A DNA stretch of 27,655 bases from Bacteriovoracaceae bacterium UBA1511 (GCA_002323535.1 DCQT01000073.1:1-27655), one strand, 5' to 3'. Counted from the first letter of the stretch, positions 1 to 8,527 are shown. The notes: generated by a model not told the origin, from the letters alone. Program-made: numbers and translations.

Positions 1-11
1 ATATCCTCGAG

Positions 12-66
<55 letters not shown>

Positions 67-81
67 CGATCTATCAGCGAA

Positions 82-110
82 TAGACAATTAATTACGAAT
101 TCGTTATTTT
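82..110 (+). promoter_or_regulatory. Candidate sigma-70-type promoter of tRNA-Pro
   Basis: TAGACA at 82-87 matches 5 of 6 bases of the -35 consensus. After a 17-nt spacer comes TATTTT at 105-110 (4 of 6 for -10), which would start transcription a few bases before the tRNA 5' end at 120. A 10-bp palindrome, ACGAATTCGT (95-104), lies in the spacer. This is a position-based prediction only. Confidence 0.4.
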
Positions 111-119
111 AATTTTTAT

Positions 120-196
120 CGGAACGTAGCGCAGCCTGGTAGCGCACTATTCTGGGGGGATAGGGGTCGCTGGTTCAAATCCAGTCGTTCCGACCA
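120..196 (+). tRNA. tRNA-Pro (anticodon GGG)
   Basis: A full cloverleaf can be folded by eye. Acceptor stem CGGAACG (120-126) pairs with CGTTCCG (186-192), followed by encoded ACCA. The D stem is GCGC/GCGC (129-132/142-145). The anticodon stem CTATT/GATAG (147-151/159-163) encloses the loop CTGGGGG, placing GGG at 154-156. The T stem is GCTGG/CCAGT with loop TTCAAAT. The overall sequence resembles bacterial tRNA-Pro, including the CGG..CCG acceptor end. It decodes CCC/CCU proline codons. The gene stands alone. Confidence 0.96.
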
Positions 197-298
197 TTTT
201 ACTTGTAAAGCTCATGTCGCCATTTTTTCAACGACTTTTATCATTAATAAAATGCATAAGCGTTAAAAACAGCAAATTCCCCTCCGATTCAAATGATG

Positions 299-1801
299 TC
301 AAAACTCTGTGATCCTCTCTTTTGCTTTTCTATAGAAATCGACAACCTTTGGATGATCGCAAATAGACTGCTTAACACTAAGAGACCTAGGCGCAATGGA
401 CATAGGGCCTTCTCCTCTCCTATTGTAGTAATTATTGGCCTTCTCACAAAATGACTGCAAAAACCCCAACCGGTTCCCCTTTCCCTCATAAAGCTCAACA
501 AATGTTTTTGGGAATTGTTGACTAGACCTTATGTTTCTAAAAAACTCATAAGCACTTGGTAGGCGATACATATCTCTGAAAGATGCTGTTGGTTGATTAA
601 AATATTCAACTTGAAATAATTTATTTCTGTTCCTAGGCCCTCGTCCTCCTCTAAAATGAGACTCCTCGTCCAGGTTTGTTCCAAAGTAAAGGTAAGTCAA
701 AAACTGAAAAACTAATCCCTCATCATCAAAACCATGCTTTGGATTTGAACAAGTACATCTCTCTGGCGAATGATCTACGTCAATTGGACATTTTATTTCA
801 GGCAATTTAATAACTTCAGAGTCTGTGCCCTCAACAACTCTAAAGTAAGTTGCTTGAAAAAAGTTCGCAAAGCCCTCTTGAAAAGCATTACTTACATCTG
901 TTCTTTCCCCACTTTTATGACTCTGACTTCTATCTGCCCTATGCTTAAAATAATTACGATGATACCAATGACCCAACTCATGTAGGATGGCCGTGTCTGG
1001 ACCTTCACTTTCACGGAAATACCTCTTTAAAGAAATACAAAGATTTAAAGTATTGTGACCTGGTGAGTACGACTGACTACCACATCCTCGATCCTCATCT
1101 GGTTGGCGCATGTAGGCGCTTACTATTCTATTTTGAATGTTAATTCCAAATCTTCTTTTTGAGAGCTCAATCGATCGTGCTAATAATTGGGAAACATATG
1201 CCATCACTTGTTTATCCTCAGCGTCTTGTTCAGTTCCAATCTTCATTGTGGGCATAATAAGATCTTTTTTCAGCCTATTTCTATCTTGTGGAGGGGAACC
1301 CCAACTAGTGGCGACTCCATCGTCACAATGACCTTTTCTATCCCTTGTGCAGACCTTGTGATTTTTCCCTTTAGAATAAATTCTAATGTAAATCCTCTCA
1401 TATCCTCGACTGAATGCCCTTGGACAATGAACATCCTTTTGGTCAATGAAACCAAAAAAGTCCGTATGGCCAGTGCGACATATCTCATCAGTCCCTGGTA
1501 AGGCTGCTTTGATCTCAAAATAGTGATTTGTACAACCCCTCTTCCAATTGATGCTGTCTCTAGTTTTGCGGTTGGTAACTCTATTATTATCGTCTGTCAT
1601 CATTGGGCAAAGAACTTTCATCTTAAAATTAAACTTTCGAAACACCTTTGATTTTATTTTGTCACCTGGTAAATCAACTCTTTTAAAATCCGCATACTTG
1701 GATGAATTTCGAGGCAACAGAATTCGGGTTGTCCTTGCATTAAAATAAATTATCGCCGTTAAAATCAGCAGAAGACTTGTTAAGATAGAAAACTTTTTCA
1801 T
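299..1801 (-). CDS. Exported Cys-rich zinc metallopeptidase (HExxH), family not recognised
   Basis: This 500-residue protein starts with a lysine-capped hydrophobic segment (residues 4-22) that looks like a signal peptide or anchor. The catalytic signature is HELGH at 274-278. A second conserved-looking segment has Glu309 in QEGFANFF, 31 residues later, which fits a gluzincin-type third zinc ligand. Many cysteines (for example 65, 90, 108, 126, 151, 159, 240, 255) suggest a disulfide-stabilised extracytoplasmic enzyme. The likely role is hydrolysis of peptide bonds in the periplasm or outside the cell; the substrate is unknown. It follows the gene starting at 2447 by 22 bp and is probably co-transcribed with it. 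The ATG start is kept because the signal segment begins directly after it, though the Shine-Dalgarno match is weak. The metallopeptidase call is firm; the family assignment is open. Confidence 0.75.
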   Translation of the reverse strand: MKKFSILTSLLLILTAIIYFNARTTRILLPRNSSKYADFKRVDLPGDKIKSKVFRKFNFKMKVLCPMMTDDNNRVTNRKTRDSINWKRGCTNHYFEIKAALPGTDEICRTGHTDFFGFIDQKDVHCPRAFSRGYERIYIRIYSKGKNHKVCTRDRKGHCDDGVATSWGSPPQDRNRLKKDLIMPTMKIGTEQDAEDKQVMAYVSQLLARSIELSKRRFGINIQNRIVSAYMRQPDEDRGCGSQSYSPGHNTLNLCISLKRYFRESEGPDTAILHELGHWYHRNYFKHRADRSQSHKSGERTDVSNAFQEGFANFFQATYFRVVEGTDSEVIKLPEIKCPIDVDHSPERCTCSNPKHGFDDEGLVFQFLTYLYFGTNLDEESHFRGGRGPRNRNKLFQVEYFNQPTASFRDMYRLPSAYEFFRNIRSSQQFPKTFVELYEGKGNRLGFLQSFCEKANNYYNRRGEGPMSIAPRSLSVKQSICDHPKVVDFYRKAKERITEF

Positions 1802-1823
1802 ATTTGACTCAAATTTTAAATGT

Positions 1824-2447
1824 TTATTGGCCTACACGCGAAGCAATATCATATCTATACCTAAGATTTTCAAGGTAGTTGATCACCTCATTCGAATCCA
1901 AGTCTTGAGCTCCTTGCGTTTCAATATAAAGTCTCTCCTCCTCAGTGATCGAATAACTATGCTCCGTTTTATTATCAGATATAACTCCATCGGTTGCCTC
2001 ATTAACAAACTCCATCGCCCCAATGCTGATAACTCGGTCATTTTCGTCTAACTCCTCGATACCATCCATGTATGGATCTAGCCCTCTTGCAATTAAGTCG
2101 CTTTTTGTTGGCGCAATATCTAACAAGTACTTTTGAAGGTCCTCATAATCTTGGGCCAGGATTTTATCGACCTCCTCATTATTTACTTTTAAAAACTCTG
2201 TAACTGTCTCTTTATAATTGGGGTCTTCAAGTAGTAATCTCTTTATTTTTTCCTCTCTACTTTTAGTCACTGAAGCGGTCTTTTTATTTTGAATGTTTTG
2301 GATTTGTTTATTTTTTAAATTTGGAGTATTTGAGTTTTTAATTTTTTTGCTGACAATCTCCTTATCTGGCTTATCCTCAAAACGTGTAAAAATCATCAGA
2401 GCTGCAAGCGAAGAAAAAAATAATATACTTAAAATTTTCTTTGACAT
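1824..2447 (-). CDS. Membrane-anchored charged protein of unknown function
   Basis: I chose the start at 2447, not the longer reading to 2504, because it gives a clean N-terminal hydrophobic segment directly after MSKK and has an AGGGAGA ribosome-binding site 6 bases upstream. The 207-residue product has one membrane anchor or signal segment (about 6-21), then a Lys/Asn-rich linker (25-60). The rest is acidic and mostly helical, rich in Glu, Asp and Leu with many short repeats of charged residues. No domain is recognised. It is transcribed leftward just ahead of the HExxH peptidase, 22 bp apart, so a partner, chaperone or inhibitor role is possible but only a guess from position. Confidence 0.6.
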   Translation of the reverse strand: MSKKILSILFFSSLAALMIFTRFEDKPDKEIVSKKIKNSNTPNLKNKQIQNIQNKKTASVTKSREEKIKRLLLEDPNYKETVTEFLKVNNEEVDKILAQDYEDLQKYLLDIAPTKSDLIARGLDPYMDGIEELDENDRVISIGAMEFVNEATDGVISDNKTEHSYSITEEERLYIETQGAQDLDSNEVINYLENLRYRYDIASRVGQ

Positions 2448-2735
2448 GGCTATCTCCCTACCTGAATTATCGGAACTTAAATTTTTAAAACTTATCCCCC
2501 TCATTTACTTTTAGTAACTTAGCTAATCACAATAAGCTTTTATTTAAATCATGTTTATGTTTGAGAATAAACAAAAAATGCCTACGCCAAAGGTACAATT
2601 TAAATTGAAATGAAAGATTATTTTTTTTAACTCTTTAGGCTAAAAAACACCTATTAATTATTAACTTTTATAAAATTTCTTAATTTTTTTTTATTTTTAT
2701 CCCGAAAAACTCTAATCCAACTTCTGGGCTAGATT

Positions 2736-3908
2736 ATGAAACCTTCAAAGAGTTCTTCAGTAAAAATCTTATCGCAGTTCTCCGTGATAACAGCTTTGGT
2801 TGTCATATCTTTCACTTTTGGAAATTGTGACCTTAGTAATATAGATACCGAGAATATCCCTATTTACAGGGTCAGAGTCACTCTAGAACTTGGAAGGCGA
2901 CATAATTTTAGGGTTAAAAAAAATATTTACGTAAAACTTAAAAATTCCTCTAAAAAGTTTTACCTGCACCACGGTAACTATGGGAGCGGCAATAACAACA
3001 GCCAACTTAAAAATAGATCAAAATGGACATATGATATTGTAGGACATGTTTCCAAAATTGGAGACATTCAAAGATTGGTTGTTGGTGTAGATAATGGATC
3101 GAGAGCCACAATAAGATCGATAAGAATCAATATAAATCATAACCAAACTATTTTTAAAAAATCATACTCAGGCAATGGTCTAAATATTTATAGCGGACAA
3201 CAGAGGTTAATCGCAAACAATGCTCAACTAAGGGCCCACCCTCAATGGAAAAATGTTGAAAAAATAAACCTCAAAGAAACCGATGAAGCAATCTATGCTT
3301 ATGGAAGCATATCTGAATCTAGCTGGGGCTACATACTTGAGGGCTTCATTGGCTCAAAGATTAGTCAAAAAAGCTCATTTCCAGCATTTAAAAGTAATGT
3401 ATTAACAGTAAAAATTAGAAACTTCGATTTTCTGTCAAAGAGAAGGTCCCTCCGCAATGTAGTAGTAAGAAGAAAGTCAAACGATACGTATTCGGTTAAA
3501 ATGAAGTTTAAAGCAAAATTAAAAAGTTCATTTAAAAAGAGAAAAAATTGTAGCTTTTTTAATCCAACTTGCTCCTTTTATAATGCAGCAGGGGTTTTTG
3601 TTGATTATGACGGAAAGGTAAGAATCGATGTTGATATGGACATCAAACTCACCTGTAACAGATCAGATGGATTCAAACTATCTGCAAAAAACATTAGAGG
3701 TCAGGTGTTTAAGGGGAACAGCAGGAACGCTTATACGAAAATTCGCGTTGTTGAGAACCAACCTAAAATCAAAGAAATTTTTGAAAGTAGAGAATTAAAA
3801 AACCTTTTTAATGGCATTTACAGCCGATTAAATAATAATTGCCCTGATCTTCTTGAAATTGATAGAGATGGTTCCTTTAACTTTGGACAAAATATATTGA
3901 ACCTCTGA
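2736..3908 (+). CDS. Putative lipoprotein with possible PLAT-like beta-sandwich domain
   Basis: A 390-residue, strongly basic protein. Hydrophobic residues 14-30 end in FGNC (Cys31), a non-canonical lipobox, so lipid anchoring is plausible but not certain. Residues about 43-130 alternate beta-strand-like segments and include a stretch around YDIVGHVSKIGDIQRL. That is reminiscent of PLAT/LH2-type domains, in which a similar G-x-I-x-x-L strand precedes the end of the sandwich. The C-terminal half (about 230-385) has four cysteines, an NCSFFNPTCSFYN pair and many Lys/Arg; I cannot name it. It diverges from the gene at 2447 across a 288-bp AT-rich gap that must hold both promoters, although I see no convincing -35/-10 pair. 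The upstream ribosome-binding site is weak. Confidence 0.55.
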   Translation: MKPSKSSSVKILSQFSVITALVVISFTFGNCDLSNIDTENIPIYRVRVTLELGRRHNFRVKKNIYVKLKNSSKKFYLHHGNYGSGNNNSQLKNRSKWTYDIVGHVSKIGDIQRLVVGVDNGSRATIRSIRININHNQTIFKKSYSGNGLNIYSGQQRLIANNAQLRAHPQWKNVEKINLKETDEAIYAYGSISESSWGYILEGFIGSKISQKSSFPAFKSNVLTVKIRNFDFLSKRRSLRNVVVRRKSNDTYSVKMKFKAKLKSSFKKRKNCSFFNPTCSFYNAAGVFVDYDGKVRIDVDMDIKLTCNRSDGFKLSAKNIRGQVFKGNSRNAYTKIRVVENQPKIKEIFESRELKNLFNGIYSRLNNNCPDLLEIDRDGSFNFGQNILNL

Positions 3909-3927
3909 AAGATCTATTTTATGCTTG

Positions 3928-4530
3928 CTAATACCTAAAAAGTAAATGGAGAGAAGGTATGATCCTCTCCCCATCCTCACTAGCATCATCAATAAAAAAT
4001 CTTTTTCCATTAATGTTTAGTCCAAAACCCTCATTGAACCAGAAGTTAACCCCCGCAACAGCAAGCCAGTAATCAAAGTTTTGATTTATGCTTAAGTTAA
4101 AGTTAAAAACAGAATCATCATCGTCTGTTGAGGCATCTGCCTCCCATGTGACATTATTATATTTGGCCAAACCGTAAAATTCGATCCAATTTTTTTTAAA
4201 ACTGACAACAGGCCCTGCGTAGTAGCCGCTTGAGCTCCCCCCATCAGTGAAACCTCCTCCAAACAGGGAAAACGAAAGTCCTTCATTGTTTTGTATAATT
4301 GAAAATTTTCCGCCTACTTCAACTATAGGAACTATCTGGCTCTCATAAGAAAAATGAAGATCTAAGCTTTCTCCGAAGCCCCTCCCAACAGTAACACTTA
4401 CGGCAGGAGACATTCCAACATTTGTTTCCCAATTACCATCCCCTAGAGTTCTGGCGGTTTTTTCAGAAACAACTGGAGCTAGTGAGCATGCACCACAAAA
4501 AAGTAAAACGATCAAAATTATTTTTTCCAC
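3928..4530 (-). CDS. Lipid-anchored outer-membrane beta-barrel-like protein
   Basis: A 200-residue protein beginning at a GTG with AAGGA 5 bases upstream. A short hydrophobic leader ends in CGAC, with Cys15 the likely lipidated residue (Cys12 is an alternative). The rest is a run of short amphipathic beta strands rich in Gly, Phe and Tyr, with acidic loops such as DASTDDDD. It ends in LLFRY, a C-terminal aromatic residue of the type read by the BAM machinery. This fits a small outer-membrane barrel or barrel-like surface lipoprotein. It converges on the gene ending at 3908, 19 bp away. No enzymatic motif is visible and the specific function is unknown. Confidence 0.6.
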   Translation of the reverse strand: MEKIILIVLLFCGACSLAPVVSEKTARTLGDGNWETNVGMSPAVSVTVGRGFGESLDLHFSYESQIVPIVEVGGKFSIIQNNEGLSFSLFGGGFTDGGSSSGYYAGPVVSFKKNWIEFYGLAKYNNVTWEADASTDDDDSVFNFNLSINQNFDYWLAVAGVNFWFNEGFGLNINGKRFFIDDASEDGERIIPSLHLLFRY

Positions 4531-4687
4531 TTTTGTCCTTAAATTTAGTCTTTTTAATTATCTACTCAATCTATTTTTTTGTCCAAACTTTAGACGGATT
4601 AATAGATTTTGACCTATTTAACCCAAGATCCCTCTGAGGCTGTATTTGCAGTCTGGCATTTAAATTGCCGCTTGAAATGGAGTTATT

Positions 4688-5524
4688 ATGAAAAACTTTA
4701 TTCTAATCACATTTCTTATAACTCTATCTGCACAAGCCATTGCGCAATGTAACTCCATATCCAACTGTGTAGATGAAATTGACCAAATAAACTCTCCAAC
4801 AATAAGCAGATATAATTGCGATGATAATGGTTCAAAAAGTAATAAAGAACAAAAAAGAGGCAAGTTCTTTTTAAAAAGAAAATTTGATCCGAGTTCCTGG
4901 AAATATGCTTTGACAGGCGTGGCTTTATCTCCTGGCGCCTTTATTCTTGGAACGACTATTCATGAAGGCGCACACTGTGCAGCCGCTGAGCTTCAAAACT
5001 TAGACTGTTTTGATATTAGAGTTATCCCATACACCGATGAAGAAAGTGGCTACTTTTATTTTGGATCGATGCGATATCAAGATCCCCTTGGAGTGGGGTC
5101 TCCTGATAAAGATGCTTTAATCACAGCGGCACCAATGATCACGAATGCAGGTCTTATAAGTGTTTACTCTACTCTAGCCTTCTCAAATAAACTCCCTAAA
5201 AATAAATGGGCAAAAACAGCAACGTTTGTCCTTGGCGCGACCCAGGTAGTTGACTTATACAATCACGCCAGGAACACCCACCCCTACAGCGATTCGGGAA
5301 AACTAATCGCTTATCTTCAAGAGAAAAATGGATCCGAATACAACATAGCTTACAGACAAGTAAAAGTTCCACAACTAGGTTTTGCTATTATAGGAACTGG
5401 AGCGTTGGCGATAGAAGGAATCAGAATTTTCACCGATCCTAAAAAAAGAAAAAAAAGAAAAATTGAGTTAATTCCCTCGGCAACAGCTCAAGGATTTCAT
5501 TTAGGCTTTCACGGTGAGTTTTAA
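4688..5524 (+). CDS. M50-like integral-membrane metallopeptidase homologue
   Basis: The 278-residue protein has a clear signal peptide (MKNF then a hydrophobic stretch, cleavage near AIA-Q at 19-20). About four further hydrophobic segments lie near 73-95, 141-163, 174-190 and 227-247. HEGAH at 92-96 falls at the end of the first segment. AAPMITN at 147-153 resembles the GPxxN element that follows HExxH in site-2/M50 peptidases. A later Asp-containing stretch (Asp189, and HPYSDSG at 198-204) could supply the third zinc ligand, as LDG does in that family. Site-2 peptidases cut proteins within or next to the membrane; here the substrate is unknown. GGAG at 4679-4682 sets the start. It converges with the transglutaminase-like gene, with only 2 bp between the stops. 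Confidence 0.55.
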   Translation: MKNFILITFLITLSAQAIAQCNSISNCVDEIDQINSPTISRYNCDDNGSKSNKEQKRGKFFLKRKFDPSSWKYALTGVALSPGAFILGTTIHEGAHCAAAELQNLDCFDIRVIPYTDEESGYFYFGSMRYQDPLGVGSPDKDALITAAPMITNAGLISVYSTLAFSNKLPKNKWAKTATFVLGATQVVDLYNHARNTHPYSDSGKLIAYLQEKNGSEYNIAYRQVKVPQLGFAIIGTGALAIEGIRIFTDPKKRKKRKIELIPSATAQGFHLGFHGEF

Positions 5525-5526
5525 TT

Positions 5527-6315
5527 TTATCTAGGCTTTGAAGATATCGGTGGAGCAGAGTCCCAACCTTGATCCAAGCTTGGTGAATCCATACTTTGTA
5601 AGAACCGGTTTTTTTGATTTAAATTTTCTTCCATCGCCTGAAGCATTGGTATATGCCTTTTCCTTGTTTGAAAAAAACTACAACTAGAGTCTTGAGGTTC
5701 GGCAAAGTACCTTTGCCCATTAATTGTATACTCAACAAAAGCATGACTTTTACCTGCAACGATTCCTGTCTTTAAGCCAATACTACTTCCTAGAAATGTA
5801 GCTATTCTAGAGTATTCAGTGCACTCTCCTTTTTCATGAAGAAATGAACTCTCAACTGCTCCTAGTTTTGTACGCCAATTTCTTTGCCCCTTAAGAATAT
5901 TGGCCGTTATACACTTCACTAAACACGCTTTCTGACAGTTTTTTAAGGACCTATTCTCAATCGAATATTTTACAACTAGGTCTTTGTAAGCCTGCTTCCT
6001 GCTTTCGGCTTTGTCTAAAATAAGGTCTTCTCTATTTGTGAGAACATATGGAATATAAAGAGGTGTCTCAAGTACATCAAAAACTTCATCAATGAACTCA
6101 AAAAGAATAGGAGTGGTGTTCATCGCAAAATTACCATCAGGAGTTTCCATATACATTGGATCATCTGGCAATTCATAAAGTCTGCAAAGTTGCTCTCCCC
6201 AGTCTTTATTGTCAAAGCAATTTTTAATGACCCTTGAATACCCATCTTCTGAAAAAGAGTTGAAAGGAATTACAAATAATTGGACTATAAATATTAACGT
6301 TACTTTTAGCTTCAT
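5527..6315 (-). CDS. Secreted transglutaminase-like (papain-fold) protein
   Basis: I start at the ATG at 6315; the longer reading would use a TTG directly before it. Residues 1-22 form a signal peptide. The C-terminal part (about 150-215) shows a transglutaminase-like core: Cys165 in GECTEYSR at the head of a helix, His191 in SHAFVEY, then an acidic residue in FAEPQD (Glu206 or Asp209) to complete a Cys-His-Asp type triad. In bacteria such domains act mainly as cysteine peptidases or amidases, for example on cell-wall peptides or proteins. Six or more extra cysteines before the core suggest disulfides. The gene lies downstream of the GH88/GH105-like gene (50 bp between them) and may be read with it. 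The fold is likely; the substrate is unknown. Confidence 0.6.
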   Translation of the reverse strand: MKLKVTLIFIVQLFVIPFNSFSEDGYSRVIKNCFDNKDWGEQLCRLYELPDDPMYMETPDGNFAMNTTPILFEFIDEVFDVLETPLYIPYVLTNREDLILDKAESRKQAYKDLVVKYSIENRSLKNCQKACLVKCITANILKGQRNWRTKLGAVESSFLHEKGECTEYSRIATFLGSSIGLKTGIVAGKSHAFVEYTINGQRYFAEPQDSSCSFFQTRKRHIPMLQAMEENLNQKNRFLQSMDSPSLDQGWDSAPPISSKPR

Positions 6316-6365
6316 CAATAAGAATCTTCGGGCTTAAAGATGAATAAATTAATGATAAACGAAAA

Positions 6366-7478
6366 TTATTTCAATATCTCACTGGCCAATAAAAAATAGG
6401 CACCATGCCCATAGTAAGAATTTTTTTGGTAAGGGATGATTCGATAAAAAAGCCTTGGCCCTGGAACAGTAGGTCCTATTACTTTTGTTAATCTCTTTCC
6501 AAATTTTGTCTTTTTTAAATGACTATTTATTGCCGTAAAAGATTTTTTGGCCTGAACGAAATACCTCTCATCAAGGACACCTAATCGAAAACCTTTGGCC
6601 ATTCCGTAAGCAACAAGTGCACTGCCAGATGTATCTATCCTGTTGTCTTTATTTACCGGATATAAATTTCTCCATAAATTATTTTTCGTTGGTGCTTCAA
6701 AGAAGCCCTTCACTAATTTAATAAATATATTTTTTATCTCTTCATACCTGTGATCCCCTTTTGGCATGAGCTCAAGATAGTCAGCGAGAGTTGCCACAAC
6801 CCACCCATTTCCACGAGTCCAAAAAAGCTTTTTACGAGGGAAAGTGTAGTCACCACGATAGTTATATGAATGGATAAACATGCCGGAGTTTTCATCTTGA
6901 AGGTATGTAGAGAAAATCTTTGGTTGAGACAATGCGAGATCAATTAATTGCGCATCTCCCATTAATAGGCCAGCTCGCATACTTAAATTTCCCCACATCA
7001 TTAATGAATCTAACCAAACTGAATTCTTATAAGGTGGAAAAAACTTACCAATTGTAGAATCTTCTCCAAGATGGTCAATGGAGCCTATTTCATTAAGTCT
7101 AGCTGTTTTAAGATAATCAAGAACGCGCCAAAAATTAATTTCATCACTACTAAAGTACTCATCCTCTAAAAATAATGCTGATAAAACAGAGGGGCACTCG
7201 TCCGCCCATGTGACTTTAGGTTTTTTTTTGTCGTAATAATAATGGTATCTTTTGATAAACTCTAAAATCTCTACTTTTTGTTTTTCATTCACCACATCTG
7301 CGACTCTAACAAGTCCAAATAAACCTATTGCTTCTTCCCAGTTCCAGTCTAGTTTTTCAGGAGCCTTAATTTGAATAAAATTACTTACAACATCTTCAAG
7401 ATCGACTCGCGCGTGTTCAACGCTTGCATTAGAATTAAGACTGAAGATTATAAATAATAAGAAAATAATTTTGCTCAT
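6366..7478 (-). CDS. Exported glycoside hydrolase, GH88/GH105-like (unsaturated uronyl hydrolase)
   Basis: The 370-residue protein has an N-terminal signal peptide (about 1-18) and a perfect AAGGAG ribosome-binding site before ATG 7478. The remainder matches the (alpha/alpha)6-barrel GH88/GH105 pattern: VWLDSLMMW (Asp157, the expected general acid), HSYNY near 203, FWTRGNGWVVA at 219-229, and DTSGSALVAYGMAKG in the later part. Characterised relatives are unsaturated rhamnogalacturonyl or glucuronyl hydrolases, which remove the 4,5-unsaturated uronic acid left by polysaccharide lyases. The length is normal for the family. No lyase gene is visible here, so the enzyme may use oligosaccharides made elsewhere or by other organisms. 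The family call is good; the exact substrate is not determined. Confidence 0.75.
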   Translation of the reverse strand: MSKIIFLLFIIFSLNSNASVEHARVDLEDVVSNFIQIKAPEKLDWNWEEAIGLFGLVRVADVVNEKQKVEILEFIKRYHYYYDKKKPKVTWADECPSVLSALFLEDEYFSSDEINFWRVLDYLKTARLNEIGSIDHLGEDSTIGKFFPPYKNSVWLDSLMMWGNLSMRAGLLMGDAQLIDLALSQPKIFSTYLQDENSGMFIHSYNYRGDYTFPRKKLFWTRGNGWVVATLADYLELMPKGDHRYEEIKNIFIKLVKGFFEAPTKNNLWRNLYPVNKDNRIDTSGSALVAYGMAKGFRLGVLDERYFVQAKKSFTAINSHLKKTKFGKRLTKVIGPTVPGPRLFYRIIPYQKNSYYGHGAYFLLASEILK

Positions 7479-7588
7479 TAATACTCCTTAAAGGAATATT
7501 TTTTCACAAACCGGTGCTTAATTTTTTTTTGGGATAATTATTCTCTAAACGAGATTTTTTGAGAATGTAAAATCCGTTACTTAACTAG

Positions 7589-8527
7589 TTAATGAATAAC
7601 TGCCAGGAAACATTCACTACTGAGGACATCTAAATCCATCACATCAGGTTGATCACCCTTAGGACACAAAACAGTCATATACTCAGATAACTTTGCAGAG
7701 TCATTCCCTCTATGAATTTGAACAATTCCCTTTAAGCATATAATTGCAGTAGGCCTTCCTCTTTTATTGAGCTCAACTTTAATTTTCTCTGACTTTTTTC
7801 CCTCGACCATTTTAAAAGAAAAGTCCTGATGTGTTGCCATTTCATACTCGTGCGTCTCTGAAAACCCTTTATCTGAGTATTGAAAAAACCTTTTAGTATT
7901 AAAGTTAGGATCGAAGTTTATAACATCCATTGCTTTTTTGATATGTAATTCACGCGGCTTACCATTCAGGTCTAATCGATTCCAATCCCAAACTCTGTAG
8001 GTCACCCCACATGACTGTTGAACTTCTAAAAGTAAAACCCCTTTTCCTATGGCATGAATTGACCCGGGAGGAACAAAAAAGAAATCACCTTTTTTAACAG
8101 GGTAGAAATTCATCAACTCATTTAGCTCTTCTTTTTTCTCAATTGCCTCTGTAAACCTTTCTTTACTAACCCCATCTTTAAGTCCAAGATAAATACCTTC
8201 ACCTGGGTTTGCCTCTAAAATTAACCAACACTCTGCTTTACCTCGAGAGTTTTCGACCTCTTTAGCATACTCATCTCCAGGGTGAACTTGAACACTTAAG
8301 TTTTGAGTTGTCTCAATAAACTTAACACAATAAGTTATTTCATTTTCATTAAATAGTTCATACAGTGGACAGTCATTATAGCTAGATGGAGAATCCTTAA
8401 GAATAGAAACCTCTAAGAGCTCTCCAATGGGGTCACTTTTTTTTCTTCCCTTCACTCGGGATAAGAAATCTCCACCCCAGACTTTTTGAGCATAGTAAGG
8501 CTTTAATTTCATTAATTTTTCGTTCAT
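7589..8527 (-). CDS. manA: Mannose-6-phosphate isomerase, class I
   Basis: A zinc-dependent cupin enzyme that interconverts mannose 6-phosphate and fructose 6-phosphate in the cytosol, linking glycolysis to GDP-mannose and surface sugars. The ATG at 8527 is preceded by GGAG with a 5-base gap; the TTG just upstream is less likely. Metal ligands expected for the family are visible: Gln80 and His82 (QVHPGDE), Glu99 (GKAECW) and His158 (PGSIHAIG). The WDWNRLDLNGKPRELH segment also matches class I enzymes. At 312 residues it is of the shorter bacterial type. It lies 77 bp downstream of the lipid-kinase-like gene on the same strand. Confidence 0.92.
   Translation of the reverse strand: MNEKLMKLKPYYAQKVWGGDFLSRVKGRKKSDPIGELLEVSILKDSPSSYNDCPLYELFNENEITYCVKFIETTQNLSVQVHPGDEYAKEVENSRGKAECWLILEANPGEGIYLGLKDGVSKERFTEAIEKKEELNELMNFYPVKKGDFFFVPPGSIHAIGKGVLLLEVQQSCGVTYRVWDWNRLDLNGKPRELHIKKAMDVINFDPNFNTKRFFQYSDKGFSETHEYEMATHQDFSFKMVEGKKSEKIKVELNKRGRPTAIICLKGIVQIHRGNDSAKLSEYMTVLCPKGDQPDVMDLDVLSSECFLAVIH

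Noticed and set aside
1187..1501. Plus-strand open frame of about 100 codons opposite the HExxH peptidase
   Set aside because: It lies inside a gene with a clear signal peptide and catalytic motif, has no ribosome-binding site or recognisable motif, and reads as a shadow frame.
7540..7566. Inverted repeat ATTCTC...GAGAAT as a terminator for manA
   Set aside because: Only 6 bp of stem with a 15-nt loop, no GC-rich base, and no T run on the proper side for the leftward gene.
7581..7592. 12-bp palindrome TTAACTAGTTAA at the manA stop codon
   Set aside because: AT-rich and short, overlapping a stop codon; likely chance in this base composition, with no second copy at a related place.
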